This document shows, piece after piece, positions 9,331 to 18,842 of a stretch of 64,000 nt of DNA. The DNA is taken from contig CAJUMQ010000003.1 in the NCBI GenBank assembly GCA_910587035.1, forward strand, positions 99,508-163,507, given 5' to 3'. The DNA comes from an uncultured Desulfovibrio sp. (GTDB taxonomy: Bacteria; Desulfobacterota; Desulfovibrionia; Desulfovibrionales; Desulfovibrionaceae). The translations under genes were made by a program, and so were the position numbers. Positions within the stretch are counted from its first letter, which is position 1; each line of letters begins with the position of its first letter. Under the pieces are notes generated by a model. That model searched no databases and had not been told where the DNA came from. It saw only the letters and a program-made list of their open reading frames with translations.

Positions 9331-11946
9331 CTAGCTCAGGGAGTTCAGCGGCTCGCCATAATAGGCGCGGCGATATATCTCCGTAATTTCGCTGATGAGC
9401 GGGTAACGCGGGTTGGAAACGGTGCACTGGTCGTCAAAGGCCTGCTCCGATATTTCAGCCAGCTTTTGCTGAAATTCATTTTCAGTAATGCCGGCATCGC
9501 GCAGGCTGGCCGGAATGCCCAGATCCTTTTCGAGACTCACTATGGCCCGCACCAGCCTTGCTGTTTTCTCCGCCCTGGCATCGGCGTCGTCGCCATGCAC
9601 GTCATCGGCCAGATGCAGCATGTCGGCTATGCGCGCATAACGGCCCTTGACCCAGGGATACTTGTATTGCGGCAGCATGCCCTGTTTGGTGGGCGTGTCT
9701 GTGGCATTGTATTCAATCACATAGGGCAGCATGATGGCATTGGCCAGACCATGGGGCAGATGGAAGTATGAGCCCAGGGTGTGCGCCAGGGAGTGGCAGA
9801 TGCCCAAAAAGGCATTGCCAAAGGCCATGCCGGCCATGGTGGCCGCATAGTGGATCTTTTCACGAGGCACAACCCTATCCTCGCCACCGGCATAGGAACG
9901 GCGAAGGTATTTGAATACAAGCCTTATGGCCTCCATGGCTGGCCCATCGGAGAAGTTGGTGGCCAAAGTGGATGTATAGGCCTCTATGGCATGGGTGAGC
10001 ACATCCAGACCGGCATTGGCAATGAGGGATTTGGGCAGATCCATCACAAATTCCGGATCGACAATGGCCATGTCCGGAGTGAGGGCATAATCAGCCACTG
10101 GATACTTGACGCCGGTCTCATTGTTGGTGATTACGGCAAAAGGCGTGACCTCGGAGCCTGTGCCCGATGTGGTGGGTATGGCCACCATGACGGCCTTTTT
10201 GCCCAGCTCGGGGAAGGACACCACGCGCTTGCGTATGTCCATGAAGCGCAGAGCTATGTCCTCAAAGCGGATATCAGGCTTTTCATACAGAAGCCAGATG
10301 ATCTTGGCCGCATCCATGGGCGAGCCGCCGCCCAGGGCAATGAACATGTCCGGCTGGAAGGCATTTACCATATCCATGGCCAGATTGATGGTGGCAATGT
10401 CGGGGTCAGGCTTGACGCCGGAGAATACGCGTACATCAACGCCCATGTTCTCCAGCACCTCCTCCACCTTGCGCACCTGGCCAAGATCCTCCATGGTCTT
10501 GTCCGTGATGATGCAGGCGCGCTTGCGGTCCACATACTCCTCAAGAGCGGGCTTGAGTGAGCCGAGCTTGAAATAGATTTTGGAGGGCACCCTGAACCAG
10601 AGCATGTTTTCACGCCGCAGGGCCACGGTCTTGATGTTCATAAGGTGTTTTACCCCAATGTTTTCACTTACCGAATTGCCGCCCCAGCTGCCGCAGCCAA
10701 GAGTCAGGGACGGAGCCACGCGGAAATTGTACACATCGCCGATGGCGCCCTGCGCGGCAGGCATGTTGATGAGCACACGACCGGTGGTCATGGTTTTCTG
10801 GAATTTGCCAATATGCTCCCTGTTGCTCTCATTGGTATAGAGCACGGAAGTATGCCCCTGGCCCCCAAGCTCCACCAGATGCTGCGCCATGCTGACGCAT
10901 GCCGCGAAATCATGGGCCCTGTAGAAGCCCAGCACCGGCGAGAGCTTCTCATGGGCAAAGGGATCGGTTGCCTCCACCTTTGGCCGCTCCGCCATCAGCA
11001 CCTTGGTGCCCTCCGGCACAGTTATGCCGGCCATGGCCGCGATTTTGACAGCAGATTGCCCCACGATTGCGCTGTTCAGCGCGCCATTGACAAAAATGAT
11101 GCCGGCCAGGGCCGCTGCCTCCTCATCATTGGCAAACCAGGCGCCACGGCGGATGAACTCCTCGCGCACGGCATCGGCAACGCCAGCCTCGGCTATGACA
11201 GTCTGCTCGGAGGCGCAGATCATGCCATTGTCAAAGGTCTTGCTGAGCAGAATGGAGTTTACAGCCATTTTTATATCCGCGCTGGAATCAATGACAACTG
11301 GCGTATTGCCGGCGCCCACGCCTATGGCAGGAGTGCCGGAGCTGTAGGCGGAATGAACCATGCCCGGGCCGCCTGTGGCGAGAATGAGATTTATGTCCCT
11401 GTGGCTCATGAGGTGCTGGGTAAGCTCTGGCGTAGGCTCCTCTATGCAGTCGATGATCCCCTCCGGCGCGCCAGCCTCCACAGCCGCGCGGAGAATGGTC
11501 ATGGCAGCCTCCCTGGTGCTCCTTTTGGCCCTGGGATGCGGCGAGAAAATGATGCCGTTGCGCGTTTTAAGACAGAGAAGAGCCTTGAAGATGGCTGTTG
11601 ATGTCGGGTTGGTGGTGGGCACTATGCCAGCCACCAGGCCAAGGGGGGCGGCAATTTCCCTGTAGCCGGCAACCTCGTCGTCCTCAAGAATGCCGCAGGT
11701 CTTGCTGTCCTTGTATTTGTTATAGATGTATTCGGAGGCAAAATGATTTTTGATCACCTTGTCCTCCAGAATGCCCATGCCGGTTTCCTCCACAGCCATG
11801 CGCGCAAGGCCAATGCGGTGGGCAGTCGCCACCGCGGCCGCATGCTGGAAGATGGCATCAACCTGCTTCTGGTCATAGTTGGCAAAAATTTTCTGCGCCT
11901 GCCGCACGCGCTCTATTTTCTTGTCCAGTTCCTGTATGTCGCTCAT
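9331..11946 (-). CDS. adhE: Bifunctional aldehyde/alcohol dehydrogenase AdhE
   Basis: 871 residues from the ATG at 11946 (MSDIQELDKK), chosen because the longer open frame would run into dapL and because GGGAAAG precedes it. The N-terminal half is a CoA-acylating aldehyde dehydrogenase with catalytic Cys in NGMICASEQ; the C-terminal half is an iron-dependent alcohol dehydrogenase with TTSGTGSEVTPFAV and the metal-binding HSLAHTLG and HGLANAIMLPYV histidines. It converts acetyl-CoA to ethanol and back through acetaldehyde with NADH, as a spirosome-forming cytoplasmic enzyme. Length matches the family. It is the last gene of a dapF-dapL-adhE run, 44 bases after dapL. Xsc-derived acetyl phosphate could feed this route, which is inference. 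Confidence 0.95.
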   Translation of the reverse strand: MSDIQELDKKIERVRQAQKIFANYDQKQVDAIFQHAAAVATAHRIGLARMAVEETGMGILEDKVIKNHFASEYIYNKYKDSKTCGILEDDEVAGYREIAAPLGLVAGIVPTTNPTSTAIFKALLCLKTRNGIIFSPHPRAKRSTREAAMTILRAAVEAGAPEGIIDCIEEPTPELTQHLMSHRDINLILATGGPGMVHSAYSSGTPAIGVGAGNTPVVIDSSADIKMAVNSILLSKTFDNGMICASEQTVIAEAGVADAVREEFIRRGAWFANDEEAAALAGIIFVNGALNSAIVGQSAVKIAAMAGITVPEGTKVLMAERPKVEATDPFAHEKLSPVLGFYRAHDFAACVSMAQHLVELGGQGHTSVLYTNESNREHIGKFQKTMTTGRVLINMPAAQGAIGDVYNFRVAPSLTLGCGSWGGNSVSENIGVKHLMNIKTVALRRENMLWFRVPSKIYFKLGSLKPALEEYVDRKRACIITDKTMEDLGQVRKVEEVLENMGVDVRVFSGVKPDPDIATINLAMDMVNAFQPDMFIALGGGSPMDAAKIIWLLYEKPDIRFEDIALRFMDIRKRVVSFPELGKKAVMVAIPTTSGTGSEVTPFAVITNNETGVKYPVADYALTPDMAIVDPEFVMDLPKSLIANAGLDVLTHAIEAYTSTLATNFSDGPAMEAIRLVFKYLRRSYAGGEDRVVPREKIHYAATMAGMAFGNAFLGICHSLAHTLGSYFHLPHGLANAIMLPYVIEYNATDTPTKQGMLPQYKYPWVKGRYARIADMLHLADDVHGDDADARAEKTARLVRAIVSLEKDLGIPASLRDAGITENEFQQKLAEISEQAFDDQCTVSNPRYPLISEITEIYRRAYYGEPLNSLS

Positions 11947-11990
11947 TGCTTTCCCGCTGTCGCCGCAGGGCGCGGCTATCATGTTAGTTT

Positions 11991-13232
11991 TTAAAAGGTG
12001 GACTGCGCCGCGAGATCGCGTATGCGGCTGATGGCCTCTTCGGTATCGTCCGGAGAGCCAAATGATGTCAGGCGTACATAGCCCTCGCCGCTCTTGCCAA
12101 AACCGGCGCCAGGTGTGCACACAAGGGCGGATTTGTGAAGCAGGAGATCAAAGAAATCCCAGGATTTCATGCCTGATGGCGTCTTGACCCAGAGATAGGG
12201 CGCATTTACACCGCCATAGACCTTAAGGCCAAGCTTGCGCAGGGCATCGGCCAGCAGATCAGCGTTTTTCTGGTAGCCACGAATGACATCGCGCACCTGG
12301 CGCTGCCCGGACTCGCTGTAAGTGGCCGCCGCGGCACGCTGCACAATGTAGGGGCAGCCATTGTATTTTGTGCATTGCCTTCTGTACCAGCAATGATTCA
12401 GATCCACACTGCCGCCATGGCCATCGCTGATCTTCAGGTCCTTTGGCACCACAACGTAGGCGCACCGCAGGCCCGTGAAGCCGGCAGTCTTGGAAAAGCT
12501 GCGGAACTCCACGGCAACCTCTTTTGCGCCCTCAAGCTCAAAGATGCTGTGGGGCACGTCCGGATCGCGGATATAGGCCTCATATGCCGAATCATAGAGA
12601 ATTACACTGCCCTCGCGCCTGGCATAATCCACCCAGCCCTGCAGGGCCTTGCGGCCAAGCACGGTGCCGGTGGGATTGTTGGGATAGCAGAGATAGATCA
12701 TGTCCGGCCTTTTTTTGGGAAAGTCCGGCACAAAATCGTTCTCGCTCACGCAGGGCAGATAGACAATGCGGTTCCACTGGCCATCGACCTTTTCGCCGGC
12801 CCTGCCGGCCAGCACATTGGAATCGACATACACAGGATAGACAGGGTCTGTTACCGCGACCACGCTGTCCTGGGCAAAAAGCTCCTGGAAGTTGCCAACA
12901 TCGGATTTGGCGCCATCGCTGACGAATATCTCATCCGGCTTTATGTCCACCCCATGCGCCTTGTAGTCGTATTCCATTATCAGGTCGCGCAAAAAGTCAT
13001 AGCCGCCATATGGCCCATAGCCGCGAAAATGGGCGGCATCGCCCATTTCATCCACAGCCTTGTGCAGGGCGTCAATGACGGCCGGCACAAGTGGTCTGGT
13101 CACATCGCCAATGCCAAGGCTGATAATTCTGGCATCAGGGTTGGAATCCTTAAAATTGGCCACCTTGCGCTCGATATCCGCAAAAAGGTAGTTCGCCTCA
13201 AGTTTCAGAAAATTCTGGTTTATGGTTGCCAT
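11991..13232 (-). CDS. dapL: LL-diaminopimelate aminotransferase
   Basis: 413 residues from the ATG at 13232 (MATINQNFLK), with GGGGAG four bases upstream. Fold type I aminotransferase with the PLP lysine in SFSKTAGFTG, the nucleotide-loop CYPNNPTGTVLG and C-terminal arginine in GYVRLTSFGSP. DapL converts tetrahydrodipicolinate directly to LL-diaminopimelate with glutamate as donor, bypassing the succinylase steps; this route is characteristic of Desulfovibrionales, plants and chlamydiae. It lies 39 bases downstream of dapF, the next enzyme in the pathway, so both are co-transcribed for lysine and peptidoglycan synthesis. Confidence 0.95.
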   Translation of the reverse strand: MATINQNFLKLEANYLFADIERKVANFKDSNPDARIISLGIGDVTRPLVPAVIDALHKAVDEMGDAAHFRGYGPYGGYDFLRDLIMEYDYKAHGVDIKPDEIFVSDGAKSDVGNFQELFAQDSVVAVTDPVYPVYVDSNVLAGRAGEKVDGQWNRIVYLPCVSENDFVPDFPKKRPDMIYLCYPNNPTGTVLGRKALQGWVDYARREGSVILYDSAYEAYIRDPDVPHSIFELEGAKEVAVEFRSFSKTAGFTGLRCAYVVVPKDLKISDGHGGSVDLNHCWYRRQCTKYNGCPYIVQRAAAATYSESGQRQVRDVIRGYQKNADLLADALRKLGLKVYGGVNAPYLWVKTPSGMKSWDFFDLLLHKSALVCTPGAGFGKSGEGYVRLTSFGSPDDTEEAISRIRDLAAQSTF

Positions 13233-13271
13233 GCGCTCCCCAGTCGCCATTTTTGCGGCCAAAGCCGTAGG

Positions 13272-14120
13272 TTAGAGATAAAATTCGCCGGTATAGACGG
13301 TCACTGCGTCGCCGGACATGAAAATATGGTTGCCTGCCTCATCCCATTTGACATGCAGGGTGCCACCGGCAAGCTCCACATCCACCTCTCGGCCGGTGAA
13401 GCCATTCAGCACGCATGCCACCACGGCCGCGCAGGCCCCTGTGCCGCAGGCCAGTGTTTCGCCGGCGCCCCTTTCCCAGACGCGCATGCGGATGCGTGTG
13501 GGCGAGAGCACCTGCACAAATTCCGTATTGGTTCTTTTGGGAAAAATCTCATTATTCTCAAAGAGCGGCCCGGTGGCCTCCAGATTGATGGCTGCGGGAT
13601 CATCCACAAAAACCACGGCATGGGGGTTGCCCATGGAAACCGCGGTCATGGCCCAGGTCTGGCCATCGATGACCATTGGCAGTCCCACGCAGGGTTCGGC
13701 AGAGCCTGACACAACAGGAATGCGCGCAGGCTCAAGCACAGGTTCGCCCATGTCCACCGTGGCGCCGCAGACTTCACCGCCATCAAAAATAAGATGAATC
13801 ACCTTGATGCCGGCCGCTGTTTCCAGCTGAATCACATTTTTTCGCACCAGGCCGCTGTCATGGGCGTACTTGCCCACACAACGGCTGGCATTGCCGCACA
13901 TTTCAGCCTCGCTGCCATCGGCATTGAACATGCGCATGCGCACGTCCGCCATGGCGGAGGGCAATATCAGCACCAGGCCATCGGAGCCGGCCCCAAAATG
14001 GCGATCGCTCATTCTTCTGGCCAGGCTGTGCGGATCTGCTATCTGGTGTTCAAAACCATTGATATAGATATAGTCATTGCCGATGCCCTGCATTTTGGTA
14101 AAAGGCAACTTTTGGGGCAT
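13272..14120 (-). CDS. dapF: Diaminopimelate epimerase
   Basis: 282 residues from the ATG at 14120 (MPQKLPFTKM); GAGGAG lies five bases upstream, so the longer in-frame start at 14159 is rejected. The N-terminus FTKMQGIGNDYIYI is the family signature; the two active-site cysteines are visible in MCGNASRCVG and ACGTGACAAV. It interconverts LL- and meso-diaminopimelate in the cytoplasm for peptidoglycan and lysine. First gene of the dapF-dapL-adhE operon; a promoter candidate is at 14163-14191. Confidence 0.95.
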   Translation of the reverse strand: MPQKLPFTKMQGIGNDYIYINGFEHQIADPHSLARRMSDRHFGAGSDGLVLILPSAMADVRMRMFNADGSEAEMCGNASRCVGKYAHDSGLVRKNVIQLETAAGIKVIHLIFDGGEVCGATVDMGEPVLEPARIPVVSGSAEPCVGLPMVIDGQTWAMTAVSMGNPHAVVFVDDPAAINLEATGPLFENNEIFPKRTNTEFVQVLSPTRIRMRVWERGAGETLACGTGACAAVVACVLNGFTGREVDVELAGGTLHVKWDEAGNHIFMSGDAVTVYTGEFYL

Positions 14121-14162
14121 AAGCTCCTCCTCTGCTGCTAATAGCTGTTGGTGCTCCATAAC

Positions 14163-14191
14163 TAGATAATATTTCCCTTGTCCAAAGTAAA
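14163..14191 (-). promoter_or_regulatory. Candidate promoter of dapF
   Basis: On the minus strand TTTACT (14191-14186) and TATCTA (14168-14163) are separated by exactly 17 bases, placing a transcription start some 35 bases before the dapF ATG. Match is moderate. Confidence 0.4.
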
Positions 14192-14207
14192 TAGAATGCC
14201 GGCGCCA

Positions 14208-14238
14208 TTGACTTTATGGCCCTGTTTGTGCATATAAA
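14208..14238 (+). promoter_or_regulatory. Weak candidate promoter of speA
   Basis: TTGACT at 14208-14213 and CATATAAA at 14231-14238; the spacing is 17 to CATATA or 19 to TATAAA, neither ideal. Divergent from the dapF promoter. Confidence 0.3.
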
Positions 14239-14324
14239 CCCATTCCCGCGCAAGCGCGGCGTCATGCCCGGCCAGCCGCGACGTGCATGAGGTTCATGGC
14301 GGCTCTGGCCCGCAGGAGGGTGGT

Positions 14325-16241
14325 TTGGCAAAAAATCTGGCCTTGAAGCATTGGAGTGTTGAGGATTCACGCGAACTTTACGGCATCCGCACCTGGGGCG
14401 CCGGTTTTTTTGACATTTCCGAATCCGGCGAGGTGGTGGTCTGCCCCCATGGACCAGGCGGCCCGCAAATTCCGCTACTGGAGATAATCGCCGGCCTGCG
14501 CGATCGGGGCTACGACATGCCGGTGCTGCTCAGGGTGGAGAACATTCTGAGCTCGCGCATCGCAAAAATCCATGAATCCTTTCGCAAGGCCATCAAATCC
14601 CTTGGCTATGGCGGCGAATACAGGGGCGTATTTCCCATCAAGGTCAACCAGCAGCAGCAGGTGGTGGAAAAGATCGCCCAGTTTGGAGCCCGCTATCATC
14701 ATGGGTTGGAAGTGGGCTCAAAGGCCGAGCTGATCGCGGCGGTCTCCCTGATGCATGACACGGAGGCCTGCATCATCTGCAATGGCTACAAGGACAAGGA
14801 ATTCATTGACCTGGGCCTGCAGGCGCAGCGCCTGGGCCTGAATGTTTTTATAGTGCTGGAGATGCCTGGGGAGCTGGACATCCTGCTGGAGCGGGCCAGG
14901 ACCCTGGGCGTGCGGCCAAATATTGGCGTGCGCGCCAAGCTGGCCGTCAAGGCCGGTGGGCACTGGACGGATTCCGGCGGCGAAAGATCCACCTTTGGCC
15001 TTTCCCCGACACAGGTGGTGGATGTTGTGGACACCCTTAAAAGCCATGACATGCTCGATTGCTTCCGCCTGCTGCACTATCATCTTGGTTCGCAAATCTC
15101 CAATATCCGCGACATCCGCACAGGCGTCATGGAAGCCGCCAGACTCTATGTGGGCCTGGTGCAGGAAGGCGCGCCCATGGGCTATCTTGACCTTGGCGGT
15201 GGTCTGGCCGTGGACTATGACGGCTCGCATACAAACTACATCTCGTCCCGCAACTACAATCTCGATGAATACAGCGCGGATGTGGTCGAGACCATCATGA
15301 GCATCCTGGATGAAAAATCCATTCCCCATCCGCATATAATAACTGAGTCCGGCCGCGCCACAGTCGCCTATTACTCCGTGCTGCTTTTCAACATTCTGGA
15401 TGTCAATGTGGTGGAGGAGGCGAGGCTGCCGGAGGACCTGCCCCCGGATACGCCGGAGGCCATTCGCAACCTGCGCGAAACCCTTGGCGGCATCAGCCTG
15501 CGCAACCTGCAGGAGAGCTACAATGACGCCATCTACTACCGCGACGAGATCAGGCGCATGTTCTCCACAGGCGCGGTCAGCCTGCGCGAAAGGACGCTTT
15601 CCGAAAGATATTTCTGGGCCATAATCATGAAAATCGCCCAGGAGAAAACTCGACTCAAGAATGTGCCCCGCGATCTGGAAGACATCGATGTGAACCTGGC
15701 GGACATCTATTATGGCAATTTCAGCGTCTTCCAGTCCCTGCCCGATACCTGGGCCATTGACCAGCTTTTTCCCATAATGCCTGTGCACAGGCTGGCTGAA
15801 TTCCCCTCGCGCCAGGGCATAATCTCGGACATAACCTGCGATTCGGATGGCCGCATAGATCACTTCATAGACCCCCAGGGCATGAAGCCCATGCTGGATC
15901 TGCATCCCCTGCGCGATGGCGAGGAATATTATCTGGGCGTTTTTCTGGTGGGCGCCTATCAGGAGACACTGGGTGATCTCCATAACCTGATGGGTGACAC
16001 CAATGTTGTGTCCATCCGCGCATCCAATGACGGCTCCTATGAATATGTGCGCGAAATCCGCGGCGACACTGTGGCCGATGTGCTGAGCTATGTTGAGTAC
16101 GATCCAAGGAGAATTCTCGACAATCTGCGCGGCAGCGCAGAGCAGGCAGTGCGCGAGGGACGCATCACCCCAAGCCAGAGGTTCGCGGTGATGCAGGCTT
16201 TCGAGGACGGCATGCGCGGTTACACATATTTTGAGAGATAG
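14325..16241 (+). CDS. speA: Biosynthetic arginine decarboxylase
   Basis: 638 residues from a TTG at 14325, selected because AGGAGG ends five bases before it (14314-14319); the earlier in-frame GTG at 14283 lacks such a site. PLP-dependent alanine-racemase-fold decarboxylase: lysine in GVFPIKVNQQQ (about residue 106), HYHLGSQ, the DLGGGLAVDYDGSH phosphate-binding loop, and a long C-terminal helical part with DQLFPIMPVHRL. It makes agmatine from arginine, the first step to putrescine. Length is typical of SpeA. Single gene with its own promoter region, followed by the AraC gene. Confidence 0.93.
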   Translation: MAKNLALKHWSVEDSRELYGIRTWGAGFFDISESGEVVVCPHGPGGPQIPLLEIIAGLRDRGYDMPVLLRVENILSSRIAKIHESFRKAIKSLGYGGEYRGVFPIKVNQQQQVVEKIAQFGARYHHGLEVGSKAELIAAVSLMHDTEACIICNGYKDKEFIDLGLQAQRLGLNVFIVLEMPGELDILLERARTLGVRPNIGVRAKLAVKAGGHWTDSGGERSTFGLSPTQVVDVVDTLKSHDMLDCFRLLHYHLGSQISNIRDIRTGVMEAARLYVGLVQEGAPMGYLDLGGGLAVDYDGSHTNYISSRNYNLDEYSADVVETIMSILDEKSIPHPHIITESGRATVAYYSVLLFNILDVNVVEEARLPEDLPPDTPEAIRNLRETLGGISLRNLQESYNDAIYYRDEIRRMFSTGAVSLRERTLSERYFWAIIMKIAQEKTRLKNVPRDLEDIDVNLADIYYGNFSVFQSLPDTWAIDQLFPIMPVHRLAEFPSRQGIISDITCDSDGRIDHFIDPQGMKPMLDLHPLRDGEEYYLGVFLVGAYQETLGDLHNLMGDTNVVSIRASNDGSYEYVREIRGDTVADVLSYVEYDPRRILDNLRGSAEQAVREGRITPSQRFAVMQAFEDGMRGYTYFER

Positions 16242-16303
16242 GGCGGATTTCTGCTGCAAAAAGCCGGTTGCCTGCGCAGCCGGAAAAGCCGGAAACAGAA
16301 TTT

Positions 16304-17098
16304 ATGGAATCCCGCGAGGCCAAGAGCTATCTTACTCCATTTGACCCCAACACCAGGCCTGTGTTCTGGTTTAATGACTTTTTCCCGGCCAATTCCTGGA
16401 GCAGGCATCACGCCCATGCCTGGGGCGAGCTGGCCTATGTGGCCTCCGGCTGCATGGTTGTCTGCACAGCCAGCGGCAACTGGCTGGCCCCCCCAAACCG
16501 GGCTGTCTGGGTGCCGCCTGGCTGCTGCCATGAATGGTATGTGCCATCCAGCGCCAGGGACTGCAGCCTGTGGATTGACCCCAGAGTGCTCATGAGCGTG
16601 CAGCGCTTCAGCCGCTGCCATGTGATGGAGCTCTCCCCCCTTTTGCGGGAAATTCTCATCTATCTTTCCGAAAGACCCTGCCTTTATGGCAATGACGCTC
16701 CAGGCAGGCTGGTGGTCTGCCTGCTGGACCTGCTGCTTGAGCAGTCCGAGGTCATCTCTCCCATAGCCATGCCACGCGACCGCAGGCTTGTGGAATTATG
16801 CACAGCCCTGCTGACAAACCCTGGCATGGAGATTTCACTCGCGCAGTGGGCCACACGCATTGGCATGAGTGAGCGCAATCTTGGGCGCCTCTTTCGGCGC
16901 GAGACAGGCACATCATTTCGCATCTGGCGCAAGACACAGCTCATGCAATGCGCCCACAGCCGTCTTTGCCAGGGCGAGAGCGTCACTTCCGTAGCCTATT
17001 CCTGCGGCTATTCCTCCCTTTCCGCCTTCATTGCCAGCTTCCGGGCATTTTTTGGCCATACACCCGGCAAGGTTGGCTTTCATCATTCAAATATTTAA
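16304..17098 (+). CDS. AraC-family transcriptional regulator
   Basis: 264 residues from ATG 16304; a TTG at 16268 would add 12 residues. The N-terminal ~150 residues form a cupin-like sensor with the HHAHAWGELAYVASG pattern and WVPPGCCHEW; the C-terminal ~100 residues carry two helix-turn-helix units (LAQWATRIGMSERNLGRLF and VTSVAYSCGYSSLSAFIASF) ending in the GHTPGK motif. No effector can be read from sequence. It lies directly upstream of, and in the same direction as, the aldehyde dehydrogenase and importer genes, so it is the likely regulator of that island. A near-perfect palindrome follows at 17117-17139. Confidence 0.85.
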   Translation: MESREAKSYLTPFDPNTRPVFWFNDFFPANSWSRHHAHAWGELAYVASGCMVVCTASGNWLAPPNRAVWVPPGCCHEWYVPSSARDCSLWIDPRVLMSVQRFSRCHVMELSPLLREILIYLSERPCLYGNDAPGRLVVCLLDLLLEQSEVISPIAMPRDRRLVELCTALLTNPGMEISLAQWATRIGMSERNLGRLFRRETGTSFRIWRKTQLMQCAHSRLCQGESVTSVAYSCGYSSLSAFIASFRAFFGHTPGKVGFHHSNI

Positions 17099-17116
17099 CG
17101 TTGTCATTTTGTCCTG

Positions 17117-17139
17117 TTTGCGACAATATTTGTCGTAAA
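17117..17139. promoter_or_regulatory. Palindromic operator candidate upstream of aldehyde dehydrogenase
   Basis: TTTGCGACAA at 17117-17126 and TTGTCGTAAA at 17130-17139 form an inverted repeat with one mismatch around a 3-base spacer, in the 188-base gap between the araC-type gene and the aldehyde dehydrogenase. Two more TTGTC/TTGTCC half-site-like words lie at 17101 and 17109. Confidence 0.45.
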
Positions 17140-17286
17140 GGCGCAAGCACAAGCAGCGTCAGGTGCGCTAATAGAGAAATACCTTAAAAGTTTGCGCTCG
17201 AGCTACGGCAGGGGGCATATTTTCAGTGGCTTCGTGAATAAATTCCCAAACCCCGGGAGTAGGGGCACAAGATCAGGGAGGCAAGC

Positions 17287-18816
17287 ATGGCTGATATCAG
17301 AATCAGAAATTTTATTAATGGCCAGTGGCAGGATGAGCCCAATGGCAAAAGGGTGCCGCTGTACAATCCCTCCACCGGCGAGGAGATCGGCAGCGTGCCC
17401 ATCTCTTCACCGGAGACTGCGGAGGCTGCCATTGCCACAGCCTGGGCTGCGTGGCGTCCATGGCGCGACATGCCCATTGCCAAACGCATGGACTATATTT
17501 ACAAAATCCGCGACTGCATGAAAAGGGACCTGGAAAAGCTGGCCAGCGCCATAGCCCTGGATCAGGCCAAGCATATTTCCGAGGCCCGCGGCGAAGTGCA
17601 GCGCGTCATTGAGATAGTGGAATCCGCCGCAGCCACCCCGTCCACCATTCAGGGCGACACGCTTGAATACATCTCCAACAACATTTCCGCCAAGGTTGTG
17701 CGCCAGCCCCTGGGCGTATTTGGCGGCGTGGCGCCATTCAACTTCCCGGCCCTGGTGTTCGGCTGGTTCATCCCCTATGCCATTGCCGTGGGCAATGCCT
17801 TCATTTTCAAGCCATCCACGCAGTCGCCATACTTCATGCAGCTGATGTGCGAAATCTTCCAGGAGATTGAACTGCCAGCCGGTGTGGTCAATGTGATTCA
17901 CGGCAATCGCGACATTCCCGGATCCTGGTATGAGGATCCGCGCATGGCCGGCGTCTGCCTGGTGGGCTCCACCCCCACGGCCAAGGCCATGGCAGCCGGC
18001 TGCGCAAAGGGCGCCAAGCGCTCCATGCTTCTTGGCGGCGCCAAAAACATGCTGCTGGTGATGGAAGACACCAACATGGATGTCTTCATCAACAATTTCC
18101 TCAACTCCTGCTACGGCTCCGCCGGACAGCGCTGCCTTGCCGGCTCCATTGTGGCCGCTGTTCCGGAAATTTATGACGAGGTGCTGGAGCGCATGATTGA
18201 GGCTTCAAAAACCGTCAAGGTCGGCGACGCCTTTGATCCGGATGTCTATATGGGGCCGCTGATTTCGCGCAAGGCAGCCGACAATGTTCTTGGCTATGTG
18301 GACATTGCCCTCAAGCATGGCCGCGGCTGCGAGCTGGTGCTGGACAGGCGCAAGGTTGATCTGCCGGAAAAGAATAAAAACGGCTATTTTGTAGGCCCCT
18401 GCATAATCAGGGATGTCACTCCATGCAATCCCCTCTTCACCACGGAAGTGTTCGGCCCGCTGGTGGCCACCATCAAGGTGGCTGACATCTATGAGGCCAT
18501 AGATCTGATCAACAGCTCGGAATATGGCAATGGCGCCTGCATCTTCACCCAGAACATGCATTATGCCGAGGTTTTCAGCCGCGAGACGGAGGTGGGCATG
18601 GTAGGCGTCAATGTAGGCATCTGCGCCCCACATCCCTTTGTGCCCTTTGGCGGCATCAAGGGCTCCCTGCTTGGCACCGACAAGGTTCAGGGCAAGGGCG
18701 GCATAGACTTCTTCACCCAGCACAAGGTCACCACCACACGCACATACGATCCCAAGGGCCGCGCGCCAAAACCGGCGCAAACCTCGCCCAGGGTGCGCTC
18801 CTGCGTGGCCTCATAG
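17287..18816 (+). CDS. CoA-acylating (MmsA-like) aldehyde dehydrogenase
   Basis: 509 residues; ATG 17287 preceded by CAGGGAGG. Aldehyde dehydrogenase fold with the oxyanion Asn in APFNFPAL (about N152) and catalytic Cys283 in SAGQRCLAG. The position that holds the general-base Glu in hydrolytic aldehyde dehydrogenases (ELGGK) is here LLGGAKN, as in methylmalonate-semialdehyde dehydrogenase, which points to an acyl-CoA product rather than a free acid. Beyond the usual ~490 residues it ends with a short Arg/Pro/Cys-containing tail. Because it heads a transporter cluster near xsc and phnX, the natural substrate may be a substituted acetaldehyde, but malonate or methylmalonate semialdehyde cannot be excluded. 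Confidence 0.75.
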   Translation: MADIRIRNFINGQWQDEPNGKRVPLYNPSTGEEIGSVPISSPETAEAAIATAWAAWRPWRDMPIAKRMDYIYKIRDCMKRDLEKLASAIALDQAKHISEARGEVQRVIEIVESAAATPSTIQGDTLEYISNNISAKVVRQPLGVFGGVAPFNFPALVFGWFIPYAIAVGNAFIFKPSTQSPYFMQLMCEIFQEIELPAGVVNVIHGNRDIPGSWYEDPRMAGVCLVGSTPTAKAMAAGCAKGAKRSMLLGGAKNMLLVMEDTNMDVFINNFLNSCYGSAGQRCLAGSIVAAVPEIYDEVLERMIEASKTVKVGDAFDPDVYMGPLISRKAADNVLGYVDIALKHGRGCELVLDRRKVDLPEKNKNGYFVGPCIIRDVTPCNPLFTTEVFGPLVATIKVADIYEAIDLINSSEYGNGACIFTQNMHYAEVFSRETEVGMVGVNVGICAPHPFVPFGGIKGSLLGTDKVQGKGGIDFFTQHKVTTTRTYDPKGRAPKPAQTSPRVRSCVAS

Positions 18817-18842
18817 GCAGGGTTTGCCCAATATGTAAAGGC

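Noticed and set aside
12375..13709. 444-codon plus-strand frame across dapL and dapF
   Set aside because: Runs antisense over two firmly identified genes and their junction.
14718..16259. 513-codon open frame on the minus strand opposite speA
   Set aside because: Antisense shadow of speA, with composition of a reversed coding sequence and no recognisable domain.
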